From positions 1 to 64,000 of the forward strand of contig NZ_JAFGZD010000025.1 in assembly GCF_017165765.1 (NCBI RefSeq): DNA of 64,000 nt, read 5' to 3'. This document shows positions 57,387-64,000 of the stretch, in pieces. The translations under genes and the position numbers were made by a program. Below the pieces are notes generated by a model. The model worked only from the letters and a program-made list of their open reading frames with translations, was not told the DNA's origin and ran no database searches. The stretch's first letter is position 1. Each line of letters opens with the position of its first letter. The stretch is from Pseudomonas capsici (GTDB lineage Bacteria > Pseudomonadota > Gammaproteobacteria > Pseudomonadales > Pseudomonadaceae).

Positions 57387-58019
57387 TCAGTCAATGCTTC
57401 CAAGGCCCTTCCAGTGCTTGGCACCCATGAAGATGAAGCGCAACTGTTGGGTGATCTTGGCCTGGGGAGTCAGATGGGCTGCGAGCGTGGCAGCAGGCGG
57501 GTCGATCAGCTCTGGCAGCATGGCGAAGACGCTTTTGACCACCAGATCGGCAATCACCGACAGCGCCTTGATATCGAGGTGTTTCCACTTGGGCATTTTC
57601 GCCAGGTCGGCGGTCAGGTCGGCACTGATGCCTTCACGCAAGGCTCCCAGTGCCTGACGCACCTTGAGCGAGCCGCCATATTGCTCCCGTGCCAGAAACA
57701 GGAACTGCGAACGGTTGGCTGCCACCTGATCGAGAAAGATCTGTACCGATGCCTGAATCAGCCCGCCCATGACCAGTTCGTTATGGCGTACCAGGCGAAT
57801 GGTTTCACGAAAGGTCTGACCCACTTCACTGACCAGCGCCAGCCCCAACTGGTCCATGTCCTCGAAATGGCGATAGAAGCCGGTCGGCACAATGCCTGCC
57901 GTACGCGCGACTTCCCGCAGGCTCAGGCTGGCGAAACCGCGCCCGCTTTCCATCAACTGATGCGCGGCGTCCAGCAAGGCTCTTCGGGTCTGTTGTTTCT
58001 GTTCGGCGCGGGGCAGCAT
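57387..58019 (-). CDS. desT: TetR-family regulator, DesT/FabR-like
   Basis: A 210-residue TetR repressor. Residues 8-60 form the helix-turn-helix domain (SLREVARTAGIVPTGFYRHF), and the rest is an acyl-CoA-sensing domain resembling FabR/DesT. In P. aeruginosa desT lies beside ureE and controls the acyl-CoA desaturase operon desCB; here it is also next to ureE, but no desaturase gene follows within the window. The call is by synteny and helix-turn-helix similarity. Confidence 0.75.
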   Translation of the reverse strand: MLPRAEQKQQTRRALLDAAHQLMESGRGFASLSLREVARTAGIVPTGFYRHFEDMDQLGLALVSEVGQTFRETIRLVRHNELVMGGLIQASVQIFLDQVAANRSQFLFLAREQYGGSLKVRQALGALREGISADLTADLAKMPKWKHLDIKALSVIADLVVKSVFAMLPELIDPPAATLAAHLTPQAKITQQLRFIFMGAKHWKGLGSID

Positions 58020-58245
58020 GAGGTAAAGAGATCTACGATTGGACTATGTTGCACTCTAGCAAATGAGCTTTGCATGCGTCGAAAGGCTTTTGATGGGAGA
58101 GCCTGACGCGGCTACCTTTTCTCTTCGATGGAACCTGTCGGGCTATTTACCTATCACAGCAAACCCTCGGCGCTTTTGTCAGTCGAAGGAACATGTCGTA
58201 TTCAACGCACCATGGCCGGGGCGTTGGTTTTTGGAGTGACGTGCG

Positions 58246-60312
58246 ATGACGCGCAGCCGCAAGATTTTCGCCTGGACAGGCGCCACGTTGTTATTGGTGC
58301 TTGCCGTATTGGTCATTGTGATCGCCACCTTCGACTGGAACCGCATCAAACCCACCCTCAACGAAAAAGTCAGCGAAGCGCTGCATCGTCCGTTCGCCAT
58401 CAATGGTGATCTGGCCGTGCACTGGCAACGCGAACCGGAATCCGGTGGCTGGCGCGCCTGGGTGCCATGGCCGCATTTCGTGGCTCAGGACCTGAGCCTG
58501 GGCAACCCCGAGTGGTCCAAAACTCCGCAAATGGCCACGCTCAGGCAAGTCGAGTTTCGTCTTGCCCTGCTGCCTTTGCTGGTGCAGGAAGTCGTGATCC
58601 CACGCATCGACCTGACCGGCCCCGAGGCGAAGCTTGAGCGTCTGGCCGATGGCCGCGCCAACTGGGTGTTCGACCTGCCCAAGTCCGATCCCGACGCCGA
58701 GCCCTCCAGCTGGGCGCTGGATATCGGCGCGATCAAGTTCGACAAAGGCCTGGTCAGCTTCAACGACCAGACCTTGAAGACTCAACTGGATGTGGTGATC
58801 GATATGCTGGGCAAGCCGATCCCCTTCGGTGACATCGTCGGCAGCAAGGAGGTCAAGAAGGCTCAGGAGAAGGGGGCTGTCCCGCAGGACTACGCCTTTG
58901 GCCTGTCGGTCAAAGGGCAGTATCACGAGCAGAAGGTGAACGGGACGGGCAAGGTCGGTGGTTTGCTGGCCCTGAAGGACGCCACGCAGCCTTTCCCGGT
59001 ACAGGCCGATCTGAAGATCGGCGATACGCAGATTGCAATTGCCGGCACCCTGACCGATCCGCAGAACCTGGGGGCGCTGGACCTGCGTCTGAAACTGTCC
59101 GGCACCAGCCTGAGCCATCTTTATCCATTGACCGGCGTTGCCTTGCCTGACTCGCCCGCCTATTCCACCGACGGCCGACTTATCGCCAAAATCCACGACG
59201 CTGCCGGAGCGAACTTCCGCTATGAAGGCTTCAACGGCAAGATCGGCAACAGCGACATTCATGGCGATCTGAGTTTCGTGGCCAGCCAGCCACGGCCCAA
59301 GCTCAGCGGGGTATTGGTTTCCAACCAGTTGTTGTTCAGCGATCTTGCGCCTCTGATTGGTGCCGATTCCAATGCCGCGCAGAAAAAGCGCGGTGGCGAG
59401 AGCAAGCAGCCCAAGGGCAAGGTCCTGCCTGTGGAAGAGTTTCAGACCGACCGCTGGCGGGCGATGGATGCCGATGTGGAGTTCACCGGCAAGCGGATCG
59501 TCCAGAGCCCGGATCTGCCCTTTACCGATCTGTATACGCATCTGTTGCTCAATGACGGTCAACTGAGCCTGCAACCGCTGCGCTTCGGTGTGGCTGGCGG
59601 CAGGCTGGATGCCGAAATCCGCCTGGATGGCCGCACCCAGCCGCTGCAGGGACGGGCCAGACTGTCGGCACGCAACTTCAAGCTCAAGCAACTGTTCCCG
59701 ACCTTCGAGCCCATGAAGACCAGCTTCGGTGAGCTCAATGGCGATGCCGATATCAGTGGTCGCGGCAACTCGATTGCGGCCTTGCTGGGCACCGCCAATG
59801 GCGATTTGAAGATGCTGGTCAACGACGGCGCCATCAGCCGGGGCCTGATGGAGATTGCAGGGCTCAACGTGGGTAACTACGTGGTCGGCAGGCTGTTTGG
59901 CGACCAGGACGTGAAGATCAACTGTGCGGCATCGGATTTCGGCATCAAGGACGGCCTGGCTACCAGTCGCCTGTTCGTGTTCGATACCGAGAACGCAATC
60001 ATCTACATCGACGGTACGGCGAACTTCAAGACCGAACAGCTGGACCTGAAGATCAACCCCGAGTCCAAGGGTTTCAGGGTGTTCTCGCTGCGCTCGCCCC
60101 TGTATGTGAATGGCCCGTTCGCCAGCCCCAATGCCGGCGTACAATCGGGTCCATTGTTGTTGCGCGGAGCGGGCATGGTACTGCTGGGCGCCACGGTCGG
60201 TCCGGCGGCGGGTCTTCTGGCGCTGGTCGCTACGGGGGACAGCACGCCGAATCAGTGTGGGCCGTTGCTGGAGCAGATGAGGGCGGGCAAGGCACCCAAG
60301 ACTGTGAACTGA
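58246..60312 (+). CDS. AsmA family protein
   Basis: A 688-residue envelope protein with one N-terminal membrane anchor (residues 8-28: TGATLLLVLAVLVIVIATF) and a long periplasmic beta-rich repeat domain of the AsmA type. FDWNRIKPTLNEKVSEAL and the C-terminal ISRGLMEIAGLNVGNYVVG...VQSGPLLLRGAG are family blocks. AsmA proteins are thought to move phospholipids between membranes. It stands alone; a gene-length open frame on the opposite strand is an artefact. Confidence 0.87.
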   Translation: MTRSRKIFAWTGATLLLVLAVLVIVIATFDWNRIKPTLNEKVSEALHRPFAINGDLAVHWQREPESGGWRAWVPWPHFVAQDLSLGNPEWSKTPQMATLRQVEFRLALLPLLVQEVVIPRIDLTGPEAKLERLADGRANWVFDLPKSDPDAEPSSWALDIGAIKFDKGLVSFNDQTLKTQLDVVIDMLGKPIPFGDIVGSKEVKKAQEKGAVPQDYAFGLSVKGQYHEQKVNGTGKVGGLLALKDATQPFPVQADLKIGDTQIAIAGTLTDPQNLGALDLRLKLSGTSLSHLYPLTGVALPDSPAYSTDGRLIAKIHDAAGANFRYEGFNGKIGNSDIHGDLSFVASQPRPKLSGVLVSNQLLFSDLAPLIGADSNAAQKKRGGESKQPKGKVLPVEEFQTDRWRAMDADVEFTGKRIVQSPDLPFTDLYTHLLLNDGQLSLQPLRFGVAGGRLDAEIRLDGRTQPLQGRARLSARNFKLKQLFPTFEPMKTSFGELNGDADISGRGNSIAALLGTANGDLKMLVNDGAISRGLMEIAGLNVGNYVVGRLFGDQDVKINCAASDFGIKDGLATSRLFVFDTENAIIYIDGTANFKTEQLDLKINPESKGFRVFSLRSPLYVNGPFASPNAGVQSGPLLLRGAGMVLLGATVGPAAGLLALVATGDSTPNQCGPLLEQMRAGKAPKTVN

Positions 60313-60359
60313 AACTGATTGTGCGGGCTGTGTAAATACTGTCTTTTGAACCGTCGCGA

Positions 60360-60399
60360 GCAAGCTCCCTCCTACAATAACTCGTGAGAGGGAGCTTGC
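60360..60399. repeat. REP-like inverted repeat downstream of the AsmA gene
   Basis: GCAAGCTCCCTC (60360-60371) is mirrored by GAGGGAGCTTGC (60388-60399) around a 16-base loop. It shares the GCTCCCTCCTAC core of other REP units and separates the convergent AsmA and ferritin-like genes. Confidence 0.7.
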
Positions 60400-60420
60400 T
60401 TGTAACGGATGCTTGAAGGT

Positions 60421-60954
60421 TTACAGGTCGTTCAGGATATCCGCCATGTCGTCCGCATGCTCTTCTTCCTGTGCCAGGATGTCTTCGAAGATGCGGCGGG
60501 TCGTCGGGTCGGATTCGCCGATGTACTGAATGATTTCACGGTAGCTGTCGACGGCAATGCGTTCGGCGACCAGATCTTCGTAGACCATTTCCTTGAGCGT
60601 CTTGCCTGCGACGTATTGGGCGTGGGAGTTCTTCGACAGGGTGTCGGGGTTGAACTCAGGCTCACCGCCCAGTTGCACAATGCGCTCAGCCAGCTTGTCG
60701 GCGTGCTCGGCTTCCTGCTGTGCATGTTCCAGAAACTCATCTGCCGCCACGCTCGCCTTCAGGCCGTTGGCCATGAAGTAGTGACGTTTGTAACGCAGTA
60801 CGCAGACCAGCTCGGTTGCTAGCGACTCATTGAGCAGACGCAGAATGGTTTCCCGGTCCGCGTTATACCCTTCGGTGACGGCACCGTTCTCAACGTTTTG
60901 ACGTGCGCGTTCACGCAGGCTGCTGACATCGGATAGCTGGGGTGCAGAAATCAT
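60421..60954 (-). CDS. Ferritin-like (bacterioferritin-type) protein
   Basis: A 177-residue four-helix ferritin-like protein. Di-iron ligand candidates are in NESLATELVCVLRYKRHYF, EHAQQEAEHADKLAERI, EDLVAERIAVDSY and DILAQEEEHADDM, the usual E, ExxH, E, ExxH pattern. The family stores or detoxifies iron; the protein resembles P. aeruginosa PA4880 as I recall. No haem Met is apparent. AGAT near 60966 leads the ATG. Confidence 0.85.
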   Translation of the reverse strand: MISAPQLSDVSSLRERARQNVENGAVTEGYNADRETILRLLNESLATELVCVLRYKRHYFMANGLKASVAADEFLEHAQQEAEHADKLAERIVQLGGEPEFNPDTLSKNSHAQYVAGKTLKEMVYEDLVAERIAVDSYREIIQYIGESDPTTRRIFEDILAQEEEHADDMADILNDL

Positions 60955-61160
60955 GATTTATCTCCAGAGTTCATCAGGTTTTCGTCCCGCTCTTGATCAG
61001 GGGTTAGGCGAGATCGTCAGTACGTGTGAGTGATGAACATCGAGAAAAGTTTTATCGAATTTCGGATGACCCGCCGTTTTCAGCAGATGTAAAAAATATA
61101 AGAAACGACTGCATGACAGCGTGGTCCCTAACTTGAGGCATTCATTTATGGAGAGACAAA

Positions 61161-61247
61161 ATGCTCAAGTTTCTAGGTGGCACCGTCGGCATCATTTTCC
61201 TGATCGGTCTGATCGTGGTCATTGCGCTGTTCAAGCTGGTTTTCTGA
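61161..61247 (+). CDS. 28-residue single-helix membrane peptide
   Basis: A peptide with one hydrophobic helix (GGTVGIIFLIGLIVVIALFK) between short charged ends. GGAGAG precedes the ATG by six bases and a strong terminator follows, which makes a real gene likely. Bioinformatic relatives exist in Pseudomonas to my memory, but no function is known. It stands between the ferritin-like gene and osmE. Confidence 0.65.
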   Translation: MLKFLGGTVGIIFLIGLIVVIALFKLVF

Positions 61248-61260
61248 AACACAGCCAATG

Positions 61261-61295
61261 AAAAAGCTCGGTGCATGATGCAGCGAGCTTTTTTT
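61261..61295 (+). terminator. Terminator between the small peptide gene and osmE
   Basis: AAAAAGCTCG and CGAGCTTTTT form a 10-bp stem followed by further T residues; the A-run on the other side means it can also end the osmE transcript on the minus strand. Confidence 0.88.
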
Positions 61296-61313
61296 CATTC
61301 TGCCTGACAGCTA

Positions 61314-61652
61314 TCACATGGCGCGTTCGTTCGCTTCGCGCTGCTCACACGTCATGAAGCCTTTGTGGTTCACGCGGCCGTCGCCGTTGAAGCTCACGTG
61401 ATAGACCTGCTTGTGACCGTCCTTGAACAGTACGTAGTTGTTGCAGGTTCCCGGGTTGACCTTGCGCTCGATGGTGGACGACGGCTCGCCGCCAATGGTC
61501 AGGACCTGCTGCCGGGTCATGCCGTTTTCGACCTGCTTGACCAGCGGTTCGTCGCGATAGGTCACGAAGTCCACCGGATTCTGTACGGTAGTCGAGCCAC
61601 AGCCCGCCAATGTCCCCAATACACAGGTAGCTGCCAGGATTTTCTTGTACAT
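61314..61652 (-). CDS. osmE: Osmotically inducible lipoprotein OsmE
   Basis: A 112-residue lipoprotein of the SmpA/OmlA (BamE-like) fold. The lipobox is LAGC near residue 18 (MYKKILAATCVLGTLAGCG). VKQVENGMTRQQVLTIGGEPSS and NPGTCNNYVLFKDGHKQVYHV match OsmE throughout. GGAGAG precedes the ATG; an upstream start is implausible. The gene is induced by salt in E. coli; a stress promoter here is likely but not resolved. Confidence 0.9.
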   Translation of the reverse strand: MYKKILAATCVLGTLAGCGSTTVQNPVDFVTYRDEPLVKQVENGMTRQQVLTIGGEPSSTIERKVNPGTCNNYVLFKDGHKQVYHVSFNGDGRVNHKGFMTCEQREANERAM

Positions 61653-61914
61653 CGTTGTCTCTCCGCATGACAGAGCCGGTCTTGGCCCGATAGAAGTTGG
61701 AGCCGGGAAGGTGCGCGAGAGTTCGATAATTGATGGCGATAAGGCAGTACGTGTGTTTGTCATATAAATCTGTCTTGCTCCCAAACACCGCTAGGCTTTG
61801 TCTGAAAAGTAATTGCGCGTCGATCATGCTGTGTTGAAAACAGCCTGAGCGTGCGGTGATTTTTCAAACAAACCCAAAGGTTCCAGCGATTGGCTAACGT
61901 GGGAGAAGGCATAT

Positions 61915-62805
61915 ATGGCGCAAGAACAAGCTACACGATATCCGTTGCTGCTCGTGCCCGGGCTGTTGGGGTTTGTGCGTTTACTGGTCTATCCCTACTG
62001 GTTCGGCATCATCAAGGCGCTGGAGCGAGGTGGGGCGACGGTGATTCCGGTCATGGTTTCCGGGGTCAATTCCACCGAAATACGGGGAGAGCAGTTGCTC
62101 AAGGTCATCGAGAAGACCATCCGCGAAACCGGTGTTTCCAAGGTCAATCTGATCGGTCATAGCCAGGGCGCGCTGACGGTTCGCTATGTCGCTGCCAAGC
62201 GCCCGGATCTGGTGGCTTCGGTGACGTCCGTGGCCGGTCCCAATCATGGTTCCGAGCTGGCGGATTATCTGGAGCGTAATTTCCCGGTGGGCAGTCCGGG
62301 CGGGCATGTCGTGAATGCGGTGATCGGTCTGCTGTCCTGGACGATCACAGTGTTTGAAACCGGGTATCGCGGGCCGAAGTTGCCGATGAATATCTCGGCT
62401 TCCCACCAGTCCCTGACCACGGCCGGAGTGGCGCTGTTCAACAGGCAGTATCCGCAAGGGCTGCCGCATACCTGGGGCGGGCAGGGCGAGGAACTGGTCA
62501 ATGGTGTGCGTTATTACTCCTGGTCCGGGATTCTGAAGCCGGGCTTTACCAATCGTGGGCGCAACCTGATCGACGGGACCAACGTGACCTGCCGGATCTT
62601 CGCCCGCACTTTCGTCAAGGAAAAGGGCCAGTCGGATGGCATGGTCGGGCGTTTCAGCTCACATCTGGGCACCGTGATCGGCGATGACTTCCCCCTCGAC
62701 CACTTCGATATCGTCAACCAGACCTTCGGCCTTGTGGGCAAGGGGGCGAACCCTGTAAAGCTCTTCCTTGACCACGCCGCACGCCTGAAAGCCGCCGGTC
62801 TTTAG
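61915..62805 (+). CDS. Lipase family I.1-like triacylglycerol lipase without signal peptide
   Basis: A 296-residue lipase related to Pseudomonas LipA. Oxyanion region VPGLLGFVRLLVYPYWFG, nucleophile S83 in IGHSQGALTVRYVAA, acid Asp in GQSDGMVGRFSSHLG and His in PLDHFDIVNQTFGL complete the triad. It starts directly at MAQEQATRYPLLLVPG, with GGGAGAAGG upstream, so the usual Sec leader of secreted lipases is absent, and only one Cys is present, so the LipA disulfide cannot form. It is probably cytoplasmic or exported by another route. Confidence 0.88.
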   Translation: MAQEQATRYPLLLVPGLLGFVRLLVYPYWFGIIKALERGGATVIPVMVSGVNSTEIRGEQLLKVIEKTIRETGVSKVNLIGHSQGALTVRYVAAKRPDLVASVTSVAGPNHGSELADYLERNFPVGSPGGHVVNAVIGLLSWTITVFETGYRGPKLPMNISASHQSLTTAGVALFNRQYPQGLPHTWGGQGEELVNGVRYYSWSGILKPGFTNRGRNLIDGTNVTCRIFARTFVKEKGQSDGMVGRFSSHLGTVIGDDFPLDHFDIVNQTFGLVGKGANPVKLFLDHAARLKAAGL

Positions 62806-63680
62806 GTCGTCTGCCGCAGCGGGGTCTTCCAGCGTTCTGCCAGGATGACTCCGCACAAGGTCAAGGCACCTCCCGTCAGGTGGTAAAGCGCCAGTTGTTC
62901 GCCCAGAAAGGCTGCTGCGATCAGCGCGGTAGCAATGGGCATCAGGTTGAAGAACAGCGTCGTGCGACTCGGTCCCAGTCGCATGATGGAAGTCATCCAC
63001 AACCATGGTGCGAGCATCGAGGTCGGAATGGCCGCATACAGGACCAGAGGAATGTTGCTCATGTTCAGGCCCGTTCTGGGCGAGAGAATGAACAGCGGAA
63101 ACAGCACAATGATCGCCACCAGAATTTGCAGGTACAGCAACTGCAGAGGCGGCAGGCACAACTGCCACTTTTTCAGCAGGGTGCTGTAGACGGCATAGGC
63201 AGCGGCCGCGACCAGAACCATCGCATCCCCTCGATTGATGCCCTGTTCCACAAGCGCGTTCAGGTTGCCGGCCGACACCACCACGACCACGCCGGCAAAA
63301 GACAGTAAGGCCCCGAGCAAGGCGCCGAAAGTCAGGCGATTACCCAGGCAGGCAATCGAAAGCCCCAGCGCCATCATCGGCACCAGGGACTGAATGATCC
63401 CCATATTGGTGGCCGTGGTCATGCCGGCGGCGAAATACGCCAGGCTCTGGTACACCGCCATGCCGAGCACGCCCAGAATGACGATCTTGCCCAGTACCGG
63501 CTTGATCAGCGCCCGGTTCTTCCACACCGGCCTGAGCATGAAGGGCGTAAACAGCAGACCTGCCAGCAACCAGCGATAGAAACCGATCTCGGAAGGGAAG
63601 ATCACCAGCGATGAAGCCTTGGTAATCACGGTATTGGCTGCCCAGATCAGAATGGTCAGCAGAGGAAATGCGTATTGCAT
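62802..63680 (-). CDS. EamA-family transporter
   Basis: A 292-residue membrane protein with ten helices in two EamA repeats (LLTILIWAANTVITKASSLV; MLAPWLWMTSIMRLGPSRTT). The substrate is unknown; many relatives export amino acids or metabolites. The stop codon overlaps that of the convergent lipase gene by four bases. The ATG at 63680 is the first that begins a membrane helix. Confidence 0.87.
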   Translation of the reverse strand: MQYAFPLLTILIWAANTVITKASSLVIFPSEIGFYRWLLAGLLFTPFMLRPVWKNRALIKPVLGKIVILGVLGMAVYQSLAYFAAGMTTATNMGIIQSLVPMMALGLSIACLGNRLTFGALLGALLSFAGVVVVVSAGNLNALVEQGINRGDAMVLVAAAAYAVYSTLLKKWQLCLPPLQLLYLQILVAIIVLFPLFILSPRTGLNMSNIPLVLYAAIPTSMLAPWLWMTSIMRLGPSRTTLFFNLMPIATALIAAAFLGEQLALYHLTGGALTLCGVILAERWKTPLRQTT

Positions 63681-63814
63681 GGGATAACCGATAAAAAACC
63701 TGAGGTGATTATCCACCCGATGAGGCGTCTTGGCTCGACATACATCGCAACATCTTTGACTACACTCTTTTGAGGCTGCGCTGATCGGCACGGTCGTTCT
63801 GGAGAGTTGACCCG

Positions 63815-64000
63815 ATGAAGACGCTCGGTATTTCTTTGTTGCTCGTTGGTCTGATGGTATCCACTCAAGGTTTTGCCGCCACGGAGCAGCAGAACAAAAT
63901 GACTTCCTGCAATGCTGACGCCAGTGCCAAATCGCTCAAGGGCGATGAGCGCAAGGCATTCATGAGTAACTGCCTGAAGGCTGCACCGGCTCCGGCGCAA
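63815..64000 (+). CDS. PsiF-like secreted protein, cut by the window end
   Basis: The first 62 codons are present. A signal peptide (MKTLGISLLLVGLMVSTQGF, cleavage after AA near 22) is followed by a Cys-containing repeat: NKMTSCNADASAKSLKGDER and FMSNCLKAAPA, which match the PsiF repeat of phosphate-starvation-inducible proteins. GGAGAG precedes the start. The role of the family is unknown. Confidence 0.8.
   Translation, partial: MKTLGISLLLVGLMVSTQGFAATEQQNKMTSCNADASAKSLKGDERKAFMSNCLKAAPAPAQ

Noticed and set aside
58291-60363. 690-residue open frame on the minus strand opposite the AsmA gene
   Set aside because: It has no recognisable motif, is the complement of a clear family gene and arises from GC bias at third positions.

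Overview
The window is chromosomal DNA of a Pseudomonas, most likely from the P. syringae / P. fluorescens side of the genus. The grounds are the moderately GC-rich coding sequence, the protein families, at least six intergenic REP-type inverted repeats, a GacA-box-controlled Rsm small RNA, an SAH riboswitch in front of ahcY, and a gene order that resembles two blocks of the P. aeruginosa chromosome as I remember it (rsmE-bioA...ahcY; glcB...bioBFHCD...acyl-CoA dehydrogenases; ureEFG-desT...osmE). No rRNA, tRNA, CRISPR array, prophage or insertion sequence was found.

Layout. 0.2-11.4 kb: rsmE, bioA, a flavin amine oxidase with a Lys/Ala/Pro-rich tail, cytochrome b561, a YceI protein, the DEAD-box helicase rhlE, and the methyl-cycle pair ahcY-metF behind an SAH riboswitch, then an acyl-CoA thioesterase. 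11.4-16.9 kb: a complete four-carbon sugar-acid (threonate) operon, ltnD-otnK-otnC-GntP permease-otnI. 17-24.3 kb: an exonuclease / cNMP-CBS-DUF294 pair, a lone response regulator, malate synthase G, a GcvR-like ACT protein and a ParDE toxin-antitoxin pair. 24.5-34.2 kb: rarD, srkA, then a probably lineage-specific insert: a frameshifted LacI regulator, a four-gene ABC importer, a GpdQ-like phosphodiesterase and a PhoX phosphatase with Pho-box-like repeats. 34.3-40.5 kb: modE, comF and the biotin operon bioBFHCD. 40.6-46.9 kb: a 98-residue protein resembling flagellar rod/hook termini, two paralogous acyl-CoA dehydrogenases around a GGDEF gene, and the Rsm sRNA. 47-54.6 kb: the complete PQQ cluster pqqF-ABCDE-H, all on the minus strand, with a terminator-like attenuator after pqqA. 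54.8-64 kb: urease accessory genes (hupE/ureJ, ureG, ureF, ureE), desT, an AsmA protein, a ferritin-like protein, a 28-residue membrane peptide, osmE, a leaderless lipase, an EamA exporter and the start of a psiF-like gene.

How the parts fit. Most genes are core metabolism: biotin is split into bioA and bioBFHCD, PQQ synthesis is complete, and the methyl cycle is regulated by its own toxic product SAH. The accessory material is the threonate operon, the phosphate-ester scavenging candidate at 26.6-34.3 kb and the toxin-antitoxin pair. The most notable non-coding element is at 46.61-46.81 kb: an exact TGTAAG-N6-CTTACA box followed by a GGA-rich RNA with a terminator, which should be a Gac/Rsm regulatory RNA.
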